Notes: generated by a model not told the origin, from the letters alone. 53,702 bases of DNA from Puniceicoccales bacterium Verruco_02 (GCA_001604585.1 LVBW01000061.1:1-53702), one strand, 5' to 3'; counted from the first letter of the stretch, positions 1-9,550 are shown. Translations and numbers: made by a program.

Positions 1-109
1 CTCTGACAACAAGGCACATAGCTTTGCAGGGAGACCATATGCCATGTCATATGACCGTTTGCATGATTTGGTGAGACTTGTACATACACTTATGGTCAAA
101 TCACGGCCT

Positions 110-802
110 ATGAAAGCGATCCGCCTTCTTGTTTTAGGCTTGTTCACATTTGCCTGCTTGCTCGGAGCAAGTCGCGCCGACGATCTGACCGCTTCTGTTG
201 TGGCAGAACTTCAATGGCGTGATGCCAACACGCTTTCCGATGTGAGCTACTTGGTAAAAGAAACTACCAAGGATAATACTATCGAGTACCGCACGCATGT
301 TCTCAAAAACGAGGCCCAGCGTCATACCCTGTTGAGCGTCAATGGAAAGGCCGCCACTGAAAAGGAAGCCGCCGTGTTTGCCAAAGAGCGTGATACCATG
401 TCAGACGCCAAGCCAAAGGACGACGATAAGGATGGCCTGTTGGCACTAATTAAGCCTGGCAGTATTAGCTACGTCTCCGAAACCGATACCACTGCATTGT
501 TCAGCTTTGTCGCAGTGATGGATTTTGACGGCAAAATCATAGAAATGGACGGAAAGCTTAGTTACGACCTCAAGGGCTGTTATGTTGACACGTTTTCCAT
601 TCAGAACCGCGACACGTTCAAACCTGATTCAAAGGTCAAGATAAAGACCTTCATCATGAGCATGGAGTTTGTGCGCAACGAGGAACTTGGCCATGTGGTT
701 CCCACTCTCATGTTCACTAAAGTCAAGGGCACGGCCATGCTCGTTGTCGGCATCGACGAAGAGGCCAAGGTCAGTATTAGTGACTATCGTCGTGAAACTT
801 AG
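110..802 (+). CDS. Secreted protein of unknown function
   Basis: I do not recognise this 230-residue protein. Starting at the ATG at 110 puts a clear signal peptide at the N-terminus: Met-Lys, a charged start, then a run of Leu/Val/Phe/Ala ending near residue 25 in GASRADD. An upstream in-frame ATG at 44 would add 22 residues ahead of the signal peptide and is less likely. The mature part is soluble, rich in Lys, Asp and Thr, and looks like alternating beta strands, with no Cys pair, catalytic motif or repeat that I can name. It precedes adenine deaminase by 72 bp on the same strand, but nothing links the two functionally. Periplasmic or exported location is inferred from the signal peptide only. 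Confidence 0.6.
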   Translation: MKAIRLLVLGLFTFACLLGASRADDLTASVVAELQWRDANTLSDVSYLVKETTKDNTIEYRTHVLKNEAQRHTLLSVNGKAATEKEAAVFAKERDTMSDAKPKDDDKDGLLALIKPGSISYVSETDTTALFSFVAVMDFDGKIIEMDGKLSYDLKGCYVDTFSIQNRDTFKPDSKVKIKTFIMSMEFVRNEELGHVVPTLMFTKVKGTAMLVVGIDEEAKVSISDYRRET

Positions 803-874
803 CAATCTGCATATGTGTGACTAGGCATCAACTCTTGCCCTACTGCTGCCTGATATGTATGTCAGGAAGCGGCT

Positions 875-2530
875 ATGAATCATGACAATAGCAAGGGCTG
901 CTTTTCGTGGACCGGCAACATCGCCGATGTGAGTCATGCACGCTTGTACCGTGGGACTATCCACGTTAGCGACGGGCTGATTGTGCAAATCGAGCATCTT
1001 GGCGAGCCTCAGCCCGGTCCGGTGATGGTGCCCGGACTCATTGACGCGCATCTGCATGTAGAGAGTACCCTCCTTACTCCATCATCTCTTGCCAAGGCGC
1101 TGCTTCCCTGCGGAACGCTCGCCACACTGTCAGACCCGCACGAGATAGCCAACGTCATGGGCATGGAGGGCCTTGCCTACATGCTGGATGACTCAGAAGC
1201 CTGCCCGCTTGCCTATCACTTTGGTGCCCCCTCCTGCGTTCCGGCCACTGCATTTGAAAGCTCCGGTGCCTGCTTTGGTCCGGCAGATATCGGCGCTCTG
1301 CTCGACAAGCCGCGCATCCGCTATCTATCGGAGATGATGAACTTCCCCGGCGTTGTAGCGGCGGATCCAAGAGTTCTTGCAATAATCGAGCAGGCAAGGC
1401 GCCGCGGAAAACCCATCGACGGGCATTCGCCCGGCCTTGGAGGTGAAGCCCTGCGAAAGTACGTGGCCGAGGGCATATCCACAGACCACGAATGCACCAG
1501 CATCGAAGAGGCGAGGGAGAAGGCCGCGCTTGGGATGCATATTCTAATTCGCGAAGGCAGTAGCGCGCGCAACGCCTCGACCCTATTGCCACTATTACGC
1601 GAATGCCCTCTCCAGTGCATGTTGTGCAGCGACGACTTGCACCCCGGAGACATCGAGGCGCGGGGACACATCGACCACATTTTGCGCAAAGCCGTTGCTG
1701 CCGGGCTGGACCCAATGGACGCTCTTCGCGCAGCCACAGTCAACCCCGTGCGTCATTACGGGCTTCCGGGTGGTCTCCTGCGCATAGGCGACCCTGCGGA
1801 CATGGTGGAGATGGACGGACTATCCACCTTCGAGGCCCTTCGCGTATGGTCTGCCGGGCGACTCGTGGCTGAAGGCGGGCGCTGCCTCTGGGAAGGGGCG
1901 CCTCCGCGAAGTGTCAACCGCTTCGATGCGCGGCCAATCGAGGCCGCTGCCCTGCGAATCCCGGCGCGCCCCGGTCGCGCAAGGGTGATAGAGGCCATTG
2001 ACGGACAATTGCTTACCGGCTCTGCCTTTGAGGCCCCGCTCATATCTCGGGGCTGCGCGATAGCGGACCCTGAGAGAGACATTTTGCAAATCGCTGTCCT
2101 AAGCAGGTACGCCGCCGATGCCGTACCGGCGCTTGGTTTTGTACGCGGGTTTGGCCTTCGCGAAGGAGCCATCGCCTCTTCCGTGGCGCACGATTCGCAC
2201 AACATCGTTGCCCTTGGTGCAGACGCCGAATCCATCGCCAGGGCCATCAACATGGTGATCGCAGAGCGCGGCGCACTGGTGACAGTCGGTGCTGGGCGAG
2301 AGACTGTGCTGCCCCTGCCCGTGGCTGGCCTTATGAGCTGCCTTGACTGGCGCAAAGTAGTCCGGCTTCAGCGGGAGTTGGATCAGCACGCTGGCGAACT
2401 TGGCGCCAAGGTCCACAGTCCACACATGTTGCTATCGTTCATGGCGCTGCCCGTAATACCGGCCCTGAAGATAAGCGACCGGGGCCTTTTCGATGTGAAT
2501 ACCTTCCGGCCAGTTGGGCTGTGGGAGTAG
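875..2530 (+). CDS. ade: Adenine deaminase (AdeC type, amidohydrolase superfamily)
   Basis: This enzyme hydrolyses adenine to hypoxanthine and ammonia in cytoplasmic purine salvage. The 551-residue length fits the bacterial AdeC family. The metal-binding signature DAHLHVES lies at residues 58-65, followed by SDPHEIANVMG near residues 86-96, both hallmarks of this family. The C-terminal part carries the typical ASSVAHDSHNIV segment and ends in the family-like ALPVIPALKISDRGLFDV stretch. The ATG at 875 follows a purine-rich AGGAAG at 864-869, a plausible ribosome binding site. An SDR gene begins 53 bp after the stop on the same strand, so the two may be co-transcribed, although no shared pathway is evident. 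IMP dehydrogenase, also in purine metabolism, is encoded about 20 kb away. The identification rests on motifs read by eye. Confidence 0.93.
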   Translation: MNHDNSKGCFSWTGNIADVSHARLYRGTIHVSDGLIVQIEHLGEPQPGPVMVPGLIDAHLHVESTLLTPSSLAKALLPCGTLATLSDPHEIANVMGMEGLAYMLDDSEACPLAYHFGAPSCVPATAFESSGACFGPADIGALLDKPRIRYLSEMMNFPGVVAADPRVLAIIEQARRRGKPIDGHSPGLGGEALRKYVAEGISTDHECTSIEEAREKAALGMHILIREGSSARNASTLLPLLRECPLQCMLCSDDLHPGDIEARGHIDHILRKAVAAGLDPMDALRAATVNPVRHYGLPGGLLRIGDPADMVEMDGLSTFEALRVWSAGRLVAEGGRCLWEGAPPRSVNRFDARPIEAAALRIPARPGRARVIEAIDGQLLTGSAFEAPLISRGCAIADPERDILQIAVLSRYAADAVPALGFVRGFGLREGAIASSVAHDSHNIVALGADAESIARAINMVIAERGALVTVGAGRETVLPLPVAGLMSCLDWRKVVRLQRELDQHAGELGAKVHSPHMLLSFMALPVIPALKISDRGLFDVNTFRPVGLWE

Positions 2531-2583
2531 GGGCCTATCTTCGCAGGTTGATTTCTCTGGCTGCTGCCGCGATACTTGGCCAT

Positions 2584-3354
2584 ATGGCAGTATCTATAGA
2601 TCTTCGCGGGCGCCTTGCGCTCATAACCGGGGCCAGCGGTGAACTTGGCCGGGTAATGGCGCGCACTCTGGCACAGGCAGGGGCTGACATCGCCGTGCAT
2701 TACCACGGCAATGCCGAAAAGGCCGCCGCTCTGGTGGCTGAATTGCAAGGCATGGGCGTTCGCAGTGCTGCGTTCAAGGCAGACGTGGGCAGCCTTGATG
2801 AAGTGCTCACAATGCGCGACGCCATATTCGCCCAGCTTGGCAAGCCAGACATTGTGGTGGCCAACGCCGTGGCGCAGATTCACCCCTGGGACAGCGTGCT
2901 GGACGAGTCAATCGAGGACTACGAAAGCCAGTTCCGCAGCAGCGTGCTGCACAACGTCCACCTGGCCAAGGCATTCGTCCCCGCAATGAAGGAGCGCCAG
3001 CGAGGCCGCTACATCGGCATAAATACCGAGTGTACCATGCAGATGCACCCCACGCAGTCCGCCTACGTGTCGGGCAAGCGCGGGATGGACGGCGTGCTGC
3101 GCGTGCTTGCTCAGGAAGTGGGGCCGGACCAGATTACTGTCAATCAGGTGGCCCCCGGCTGGACGATCAGCGAACGCTATCGCCACGAGGGCACAAGCGG
3201 AGACGAGGCCTACGTGGCCGCCGTCCCGATGCGCCGCAGGGGCAGCGATCAGGAAGTGGCCAACGCCGTGGCCTTTCTAGCCTCGGATCTAGCCAGCTTC
3301 ATCACCGGCTGTTACCTCCCCGTCTGCGGCGGCAACGTAATGCCAAGGGTGTAA
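2584..3354 (+). CDS. SDR family NAD(P)-dependent oxidoreductase
   Basis: This is a classical short-chain dehydrogenase/reductase of 256 residues. The nucleotide-binding glycine motif TGASGELG is at residues 15-22, the NA-type strand motif (VVANAVAQ) is present, and the catalytic Tyr/Lys pair is Y161/K165 in YVSGK. The position 13 residues before the Tyr, where the catalytic Ser normally sits, holds Thr148 (INTECTM), so the usual Ser-Tyr-Lys triad is altered. The ATG at 2584 is preferred because the upstream extension to 2521 would overlap the end of ade and add a non-homologous segment. Fold-level similarity is to FabG and pteridine-reductase-like SDRs, but the substrate cannot be named. It lies 53 bp after ade and probably shares its transcript. 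Confidence 0.85.
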   Translation: MAVSIDLRGRLALITGASGELGRVMARTLAQAGADIAVHYHGNAEKAAALVAELQGMGVRSAAFKADVGSLDEVLTMRDAIFAQLGKPDIVVANAVAQIHPWDSVLDESIEDYESQFRSSVLHNVHLAKAFVPAMKERQRGRYIGINTECTMQMHPTQSAYVSGKRGMDGVLRVLAQEVGPDQITVNQVAPGWTISERYRHEGTSGDEAYVAAVPMRRRGSDQEVANAVAFLASDLASFITGCYLPVCGGNVMPRV

Positions 3355-3524
3355 GGCGTTTCTGGCATAAGAACACCGGGGACAATCCACGCTCCGACGG
3401 ATGAATGCGCTACACGGACGGCCTTCCTTGCTGTCCGTTCTGTGCTTTGAACAGCTAGGAGCATTGGCCGTTCTCGGGATTCTTTTGGCTACCAACCCTC
3501 TATGTGACCTTATGTTAAACAGCC

Positions 3525-5129
3525 CTATTGGACTTCTTGCGGCTCTATCCACAGTATGCGGCCAAACATGGGTGTCTCTTCGACGCGGAATGTCAGTCCG
3601 CTTGTATTGACAGAGTCCATAACCATTTCGGCATTGCAGCCCGGATCGTCCTGAAGGATGGCCTGCGTATAGCCTTTTGCGGCCAGCCAGCGCATGATCT
3701 GATGGCTAAGGTCTCGTTGTGCCCACATAATGCGCATTCCGGCCTTTCCTATGGAGTATTCGACTGTTCCGCTGTAGTGGTCAGCCCATACCACGTCTGC
3801 CTGAGCAAGGTCGCGCTCAAAGACATCAATCCTTGCCCTCAGCGTGGCGGTGGGAACGTCCGGTGCCTTGCGAAGGTTCAGCGCAATTACAAGTGCAATG
3901 AGGGCAATTGACACAGCCCCCGCCAGCAGTTGGCGGCGCCTTGTATTAAGAAACTCAATTCGAGATATGACCAATCCTGTCAGCACCGCAGCCGGGGCGT
4001 AAACGTAGTACTGGATGCGAACTTCGTGAACGAGGAAGAAGGCATAGTTCCACAAACATAGCAGCAAAGCCCATAGAAGCCATGTGCGCCTGCATCTGCC
4101 TGCATAAAAGAGCAGCGCAACAAGTCCCAGCAGCACAAGATGGGTGCCAAACCAGCACTCGTTGCGGAACCCTAAGTAGAATGACAGGTTTGTGCAGAAG
4201 CCGTCCCAGTTTGCCAATGCCTTGTCCGCAGATCCGTAAGGGCTTTTCAGCGGGTTGCCCAGCAGCAGCCATTGATAGAGAAGCAGCCAGCCAAGCCCCC
4301 ATGTAAAAGCTGTCCTGAGCGAACCAAGGCCTCGCACAACAAGCGTCCGCAACCCTGTGCGTCTGCCATCCTCAAAATACTCCTTGAACAACAGTGGAAG
4401 GGCGAAAATGGGCATAAGCCACACGTTGGCCACGCGGAACAGGCAGCTTGTCGCCAGAAGGACCAGCGCAATATGCGGGCTTTTGCGAATTACCATGCCA
4501 GCGAGGACTAGAATGGCGAAAGTGGGGCCGACCGAACCAAGCATACGCAGCTGGGAATTCATAGGGTCCAGCCATATGCAGAGCGCAGGCACGCAGAGCA
4601 TCACAAGACCGCTGCCCAGCAAGTCCAGCCCCTTGCGTCGCCATAGAAGCAGTGGCAAAAGGCATAGAGGTCCTATGACGAGGGCAGGATACAGCACACC
4701 GCGCCAGTCCCTTGGCAGGCAGCTTAGTAGCAGCGCAGCTCCGGGCGGATACTGGTTAACAATTTTTTCCGTGCCAGGGTCGTAGGTGTAGGCGTGCGGG
4801 GCCAGCGTCCAGCGATAATGATCGGGGTCGTCCGTGAGCGTGTCCAGATGCGCCACGAGGTCTTTTAGAAATGGCCTGTGGGTGTGATCGCAGAATAGGC
4901 GTGCCCTCGTTATGGCGTCGGCTTGATACAGGTAGCCGAACTCGTCGCAGCCCGCAGGGAGATGCTCCCTATCACCTTTGAAACGCCATAGAGATGTCCA
5001 CACCAATGCCGCAGACAGGGCGAGCAATACGGTCCATATGCCGATCCGCAGGGCGGAGTCCTTGAGCGAAATCTGCCAGCCTCGACTTGTTGACGCAGCC
5101 GGGGCGCCGGGGTTGTGTTCAGTCAGCAT
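3525..5129 (-). CDS. Multi-pass membrane glycosyltransferase-like protein (GT-C fold)
   Basis: This 534-residue integral membrane protein has one N-terminal transmembrane helix (about residues 30-47), then an acidic external loop with DEFGYLY, then roughly ten further hydrophobic helices. An Asp-Glu pair in the first large periplasmic loop, followed by a YPPG motif (NQYPPGAALLLS), is typical of GT-C enzymes such as the ArnT/PMT-like GT39 group, which transfer sugars from polyprenyl-phosphate donors. The last 120 residues are a soluble domain. Donor and acceptor are unknown. It reads away from the SDR gene (tail-to-tail, 170 bp apart) and lies 75 bp downstream of xseA on the same strand. It could also be an uncharacterised membrane protein that only resembles GT39. 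Confidence 0.65.
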   Translation of the reverse strand: MLTEHNPGAPAASTSRGWQISLKDSALRIGIWTVLLALSAALVWTSLWRFKGDREHLPAGCDEFGYLYQADAITRARLFCDHTHRPFLKDLVAHLDTLTDDPDHYRWTLAPHAYTYDPGTEKIVNQYPPGAALLLSCLPRDWRGVLYPALVIGPLCLLPLLLWRRKGLDLLGSGLVMLCVPALCIWLDPMNSQLRMLGSVGPTFAILVLAGMVIRKSPHIALVLLATSCLFRVANVWLMPIFALPLLFKEYFEDGRRTGLRTLVVRGLGSLRTAFTWGLGWLLLYQWLLLGNPLKSPYGSADKALANWDGFCTNLSFYLGFRNECWFGTHLVLLGLVALLFYAGRCRRTWLLWALLLCLWNYAFFLVHEVRIQYYVYAPAAVLTGLVISRIEFLNTRRRQLLAGAVSIALIALVIALNLRKAPDVPTATLRARIDVFERDLAQADVVWADHYSGTVEYSIGKAGMRIMWAQRDLSHQIMRWLAAKGYTQAILQDDPGCNAEMVMDSVNTSGLTFRVEETPMFGRILWIEPQEVQ

Positions 5130-5204
5130 ACGGAGCGAGTCTTGCGCGTAGTGTTATGGTCAGACAATACAGTGAGTAATTATCGCCCCCGCTCATCTGC
5201 TGTT

Positions 5205-6479
5205 TCAGCAAAGGCGCGCTTCCCTTGTCCCGTCTCGCATTTCTATGCTTACAGGCTCGTTCTCCGGCAGGCTTTGCAACTGTTCGGCAATGCTGCCATC
5301 CGCCCGGCGCACTATGGCAAAGCCGCGCCGTATTACGCTCTGCGCACTGGCACTATCGAGGCGCAGGGCGAGCTGCTCCAGCCTTTGCCGGGCCAGTTCC
5401 ATTCGGCGGTCCGGCGCGCTGCTTTCCAACCTTGCGCCAAGCCTATCCAGCCTGTCGCCCATTATGTGCAGGCCATCTTCAAGAGCGCGCCTGAGGCGTC
5501 CGCCCACGGCGTCCACGCGAAGGCGCTGCTGGCTGAGCATTCGCTCTGGCCCGAGGGCCGCCATGCGTAGAGAGGCCCTTTCAAGGCGGTTTGCGGCTCT
5601 TTCGAGGGCATTGGACATTATCTGTTCCATTTCCCCGGCGGCGCCCTCAACGCGGTCCTGAGCGTCCATGCGCAGCGAGGATAATAGCTCCGCCGCCGCG
5701 CTGGGCGTCTCAGCCCGGCGGTCCGCCACAAAGTCGCACAAGGTAAAGTCTGTCTGGTGCCCCACGGCAGAAATCGTCGGCAGGGGGCAGGCGGCCACGG
5801 CGCGGGCCAGTGCCTCTTCGTTGAAGGGCCAGAGGTCTTCGAGACTGCCCCCGCCACGGGCCAGAACGAGGGCATCCAGCCCGCCAAGTGTCACGGCGTT
5901 GCGCAGCATGGCGACAATCTCGCCCGCGGCCCCGGCCCCCTGCACGCGGGCAGGCAGCACAAGGACGCGCCCCGTCCAGCCCCGGCGGGATAGTATGCTT
6001 AGAAAGTCGTGCAGGGCGGCGCCGCTGGGGCTGGTCACTATGCCGATGCGGCGGGGTAGGGCGGGTAGGGCCTTTTTGCGCTCCGGCTCGAACAGGCCCT
6101 CGGCCTCCAGTTTGCGGCGGAGCAGCTCGAAACGCTCTCGCAGGGCCCCCTCGCCGGCGGGCAGAAGGTGCTGGCAGATTAGCTGGTAGCGCCCGCTTGG
6201 CGGGTAAACGGACAGGCGGCCAAAGGCGAGCAGCTGCGCGCCATCGCGCAGGGGCGAGGCAAGGCGCAGGGCGTTCTGGCGAAAGAGCACGGCGGAGATC
6301 TGCGCCCCTTCGTCCTTGAGCGTGAAGTAGCTGTGTCCGCTGTCCTGACGGCGAAGGTTCGAGACCTCGCCCCGTACCCAGATTTCCGCAAAGGCAGGCT
6401 CCAGCAGCTCGCGAACTAGGCCCGTCAGGGCGCTCACGCTAAGGATTTCTTCAGGACTGTGCCGGGGCATCTTCGACAA
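5205..6479 (-). CDS. xseA: Exodeoxyribonuclease VII large subunit
   Basis: XseA is the catalytic subunit of exonuclease VII, which degrades single-stranded DNA to oligonucleotides in both directions. The 424-residue protein starts with the OB-fold nucleic-acid-binding region (WVRGEVSNLRRQDSGHSYF, about residues 34-52) and continues with the conserved core GIVTSPSGAALHDFLSILSRR, LARGGGSLEDLWPFN and SAVGHQTDFTLCDFVADRRAETP. A long helical C-terminal region follows, as expected for the subunit-binding arm. The small subunit gene xseB is not next to it in this window. The start overlaps the end of the VTT membrane protein gene by 29 bp, so the two are probably translated from one mRNA. Confidence 0.95.
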   Translation of the reverse strand: MSKMPRHSPEEILSVSALTGLVRELLEPAFAEIWVRGEVSNLRRQDSGHSYFTLKDEGAQISAVLFRQNALRLASPLRDGAQLLAFGRLSVYPPSGRYQLICQHLLPAGEGALRERFELLRRKLEAEGLFEPERKKALPALPRRIGIVTSPSGAALHDFLSILSRRGWTGRVLVLPARVQGAGAAGEIVAMLRNAVTLGGLDALVLARGGGSLEDLWPFNEEALARAVAACPLPTISAVGHQTDFTLCDFVADRRAETPSAAAELLSSLRMDAQDRVEGAAGEMEQIMSNALERAANRLERASLRMAALGPERMLSQQRLRVDAVGGRLRRALEDGLHIMGDRLDRLGARLESSAPDRRMELARQRLEQLALRLDSASAQSVIRRGFAIVRRADGSIAEQLQSLPENEPVSIEMRDGTREARLC

Positions 6480-7170
6480 TTTCTCCGGGTGGGAGGGCGG
6501 CCTTGCGCCGGGTGAGTATGTCGCGCGCCAGCTTGGTCAGTATGCCAAGAGCCACAAGCAGGCCAAGGGCCATGAGCGCCTTCTGCCCCTCGCCCTTGAG
6601 CAGGGAGGAGCTGACGAACATCATCAGGATTGCCGGGGCTATCTGGAGAGGTATGCCCACGAGCATGTAGGTCATAAAAGGGATGTGCGAGAGGGCCAGT
6701 ATGTAGTTTTGGAAGGTGTAGGGCATCCCGCAGATGCGCACAAGCACGCTGAAGAGCACTTCGCCTTTCTTTGTCTTGGCATGGGGTATCTTCAGGTTCG
6801 CCCTCTCCAGCATACGCACGGCCAGCGGGTGCAGCAGGCTGCGCACCAGCCAGTAGCTGATGGCAAGATTGGCCGGTATGGCGAGGCAGATGCCCAACAG
6901 GGCCACAGGGCGAGGGAATATGCCCGTCGAGAGGTAGAAGAAGCTCATCGGCACGGGAAGTACGGGCAGCGTCGCCAGCAGAAGGAAGAAAAGCCATGCG
7001 GGCACATGCTGGAGCCATTCAAGGGCATAGTCGCGCCACTCCAGATACAGCGGGAACCATGCGTCCTTGTAATGGAAGGCCACTGCCGCGCAGCAGGTGC
7101 TAACTAGCGCCCCGAATACGGCTACGGCGATTCCCCAGCGTTTGAGTTTGCTTTTGTCCACGATGCGCAA
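6451..7170 (-). CDS. VTT-domain (TVP38/TMEM64 or DedA-like) membrane protein
   Basis: This 239-residue inner-membrane protein has an N-terminal helix (about 11-31) and a VTT-type core. The core contains a proline-rich re-entrant stretch (LPVLPVPMSFFYLSTGIFP, about 64-82), a conserved Arg/Gly segment (RICGMPYTFQNYILA, about 144-158) and several further helices. The related TVP38/TMEM64 and DedA families are linked to phospholipid scrambling or undecaprenyl-phosphate recycling and membrane homeostasis; which applies here is unknown. It lies 114 bp downstream of birA and overlaps xseA by 29 bp, so it sits in the middle of a minus-strand group nadC-birA-VTT-xseA. Confidence 0.72.
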   Translation of the reverse strand: MRIVDKSKLKRWGIAVAVFGALVSTCCAAVAFHYKDAWFPLYLEWRDYALEWLQHVPAWLFFLLLATLPVLPVPMSFFYLSTGIFPRPVALLGICLAIPANLAISYWLVRSLLHPLAVRMLERANLKIPHAKTKKGEVLFSVLVRICGMPYTFQNYILALSHIPFMTYMLVGIPLQIAPAILMMFVSSSLLKGEGQKALMALGLLVALGILTKLARDILTRRKAALPPGEIVEDAPAQS

Positions 7171-7284
7171 GGACGCTAGAAGCGCCCTTTGGTCCGGGCA
7201 AACAGAAACTTTGTCGCAAGGGAGGATGCCTCAAGGCTTTCACCAAGTTGTGACACAATAGTGCTGAGGCATCGAGGAAAGCTG

Positions 7285-8307
7285 CTAGGGGCGGGCGAAG
7301 GTCTCGGGCCTTGTGCCAATCGAGACCTCTCCGGCGTGGATGCGCTGGGTCTGGCCGTTTTCCAGGGTCAGGAGCAGGTTGCCGTGGTCGTCTATGCCGT
7401 CGGCCGTGCCCACTATCTCGGTCTTGCCCTTGCTGCCGCGCACCACGCGCCCGCGCAGGGCGTCGTAGCGGTTCCAGAGTTCGAAAATCTCGTTCCTGTA
7501 TGCTCCCGACACGTAGCGTTCGTATGCGCTGTTGACCGTGTACACAAGATCTGCCGCAAGCTGGTTTATCTTCAGGGGCTTGCCGTTAAGCTCCGCTAGA
7601 GATGTGGCAACGGCCGAGACCTCCTTGGGCCACTGCGAGCAGTTGCTGTTCACGTTAACGCCGATGCCGAAGATGAGGTCTCGGGTGCGGTCGGCGTCCA
7701 CGCGGGCCTCGGCTAGGATTCCGGCCAGCTTGCGCCCGTTGGAAACGATGTCGTTGGGCCACTTGATCATGGCCGGGAGGGCTAGCTTGCTGCTTATAAA
7801 GTGGCAGAGCTGGGTTCCCATCCAGAGGGTGATCATCTGCATCTGTGCCGGGGGAAGCTGGGGGCGGAAGGCAAAGCTGGTGTAAAGGTTGCCATCGTCC
7901 TGACTGTGCCAGGGCCTGCCCATGCGGCCGCGCCCCTTGTTCTGGCGCTGTGCTATCACGACGAAGGGCGTCTGTGTGCCATCGGCCAGCAGGCGTTCGG
8001 CGTCGGTGTTGGTGCTGTCGGTCTCGCTGCGGAACACCAGTTCTACGCCACTCTTGCCGATTTCCAGATATGCGCGGATGAGGGCCTCGTTGATGGTGGT
8101 CGGCTCGTCTATCAGGCGGTAGCCTCTGTGACGCACGGCCTCGACTCCGAAGCCCTCTTGGCGGAGCTTGTCAAGGCGTGCCCATACACCCACGCGCGAT
8201 ATGCCCAGCTGATTGGCCAGCATGTTTCCTGAGACGAAGCTGGAATTGGCCTCAAGGAGAGCTTTCAGTATGACTACATCGGTATCGGGCATGGTGCAGT
8301 GGGGCAA
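7285..8307 (-). CDS. birA: Biotin--[acetyl-CoA-carboxylase] ligase, bifunctional with N-terminal HTH
   Basis: BirA activates biotin to biotinyl-AMP and transfers it to the biotin carboxyl carrier protein. The 340-residue protein has an N-terminal winged helix-turn-helix (about residues 10-65, with LANQLGISRVGVWARLDKL), as in class II BirA proteins that also repress biotin genes. The catalytic domain shows SETDSTNTDAERL, the biotin-loop motif KGRGRMGRPW (about 135-145) and the KWPNDIV motif. A small C-terminal SH3-like domain closes the protein (GKTEIVGTADGIDDHGNLLL). A second ATG at 8292 is an equally plausible start. It follows nadC by 159 bp on the same strand. The HTH implies it may regulate biotin synthesis, but no biotin operator or bio genes are in view. 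Confidence 0.93.
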   Translation of the reverse strand: MPHCTMPDTDVVILKALLEANSSFVSGNMLANQLGISRVGVWARLDKLRQEGFGVEAVRHRGYRLIDEPTTINEALIRAYLEIGKSGVELVFRSETDSTNTDAERLLADGTQTPFVVIAQRQNKGRGRMGRPWHSQDDGNLYTSFAFRPQLPPAQMQMITLWMGTQLCHFISSKLALPAMIKWPNDIVSNGRKLAGILAEARVDADRTRDLIFGIGVNVNSNCSQWPKEVSAVATSLAELNGKPLKINQLAADLVYTVNSAYERYVSGAYRNEIFELWNRYDALRGRVVRGSKGKTEIVGTADGIDDHGNLLLTLENGQTQRIHAGEVSIGTRPETFARP

Positions 8308-8466
8308 ACTGGATGATTTCCTGCTGCCGCAGATGGAGCGTGGCGGGCTTGCAGGCGGGAGGGGACTCTTCGAGAATAGTTATCCTTCAGCCTCTTGCGA
8401 GCAAAACTTTTACCTGCTCCGCTGTTATGCTTGACATTGCGCTGTGTTAACCATGCAAAACGGCAA

Positions 8467-9405
8467 TCATAGCCAGTCCAGCCCTATGTCTATCCAGATG
8501 GCTCCGTGGGTAAGCGCGCCCGTGGAGGCAAAGTCCACTCCTGTGCGGCCTATTTCGGGCAGGCTGGCGATTGTTATGCCGCCGCTGGCCTCGGTGCGCG
8601 CGCGATCGCCTATCAGGGCCACGGCCTCGCGAAGCATGGGCACAGTGAAGTTGTCCAGAAGTATGATATGTGCCCCGGCTTCGATTACGGGCGGTATCTG
8701 CTCCATGCTGTCCACTTCCACCTGAACGCGTATGTCCGGGTAGGCGGCGATGGCGCGGCGCACGGCCTCGCAGAGGGCGTCGCCTCCGGTGGCCCCGGCG
8801 GCGGCAAGGTGGTTGTCCTTGAGCATCACCCTGTCGAAGAGGCCCATGCGGTGGTTCCAGCCCCCGCCGCAGGCCACGGCATACTTCTCCAGCACGCGGA
8901 AGGCGGGCGTGGTCTTGCGCGTGTCGAGCAGGCGCGTCGGGCTGCCTGCAAGAGCGGCCGCGTAGCTGGCCGTGTGCGTGGCCACTCCGCAGAGCTTTTG
9001 CATGAAGTTTAGAAGCACTCTTTCGGCCCGCAGTATCGTGCCCACATCACCCTCCAGGCGGCCCATGGTGCAGCCTTTGGCGATAGTATCCCCGTCGGCA
9101 CACTGGGGCACAAAGCGCACCCCGCCGCCGTATATGTCCAGCACTGTCTGCACTAGGCCGATGCCGCAGCACACAAGTTCGCGCCTTGCGTTCAGCTCCG
9201 CGGCGGCCCTTGCCCCGGCGGGCATGAGGTCTGTGCTCACGTCCACAGGCCGGGCCGGGCGGCGGGCGGCGCAAAGACCCGCCCCGCCCATGTCCTCGGC
9301 CCTTGCCAGCTCCACAAGCTGTGCGATGTAGTTCGGGTCGATGTCCTCCCAGCGGGTGCGGGAACAGAACTCTTCCAAGGGGCGCTTGCTCATGTGTGAC
9401 AACAA
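8467..9405 (-). CDS. nadC: Nicotinate-nucleotide pyrophosphorylase (quinolinate phosphoribosyltransferase)
   Basis: NadC converts quinolinate and PRPP to nicotinate mononucleotide, CO2 and PPi in de novo NAD synthesis. Recognisable family segments are LNFMQKLCGVATHTA, LDTRKTTPAFRVLEKYAV, GGGWNHRMGLFDRVMLKDNHL (substrate-binding Arg, His and Lys residues), the EVDSMEQ segment, LLDNF, and ASGGI near the C-terminus. The length of 312 residues is slightly long because of the N-terminus. An ATG at 9393, four codons inside, is also possible. It heads the minus-strand group with birA and reads divergently from the PIN-TRAM gene with 145 bp between the starts. nadA and nadB are not in the window. Confidence 0.95.
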   Translation of the reverse strand: MLSHMSKRPLEEFCSRTRWEDIDPNYIAQLVELARAEDMGGAGLCAARRPARPVDVSTDLMPAGARAAAELNARRELVCCGIGLVQTVLDIYGGGVRFVPQCADGDTIAKGCTMGRLEGDVGTILRAERVLLNFMQKLCGVATHTASYAAALAGSPTRLLDTRKTTPAFRVLEKYAVACGGGWNHRMGLFDRVMLKDNHLAAAGATGGDALCEAVRRAIAAYPDIRVQVEVDSMEQIPPVIEAGAHIILLDNFTVPMLREAVALIGDRARTEASGGITIASLPEIGRTGVDFASTGALTHGAIWIDIGLDWL

Positions 9406-9550
9406 ATGTAGTGTTGATAATCCGGCTCTTGCCGCAGTGGCTATTGTCGAATGCGGAGTAAGGCCGATGTATTGTTCGAGTCAGTAAATCATCAACCCCG
9501 ATACTGCGAGAAGCATTTTCCCCGCTTTTTCGTAGTCGTCCATAATAGCT

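Noticed and set aside
3401-3610. A 69-codon hydrophobic plus-strand open frame after the SDR gene
   Set aside because: It overlaps the 3' end of the minus-strand membrane glycosyltransferase gene and lacks a ribosome binding site.
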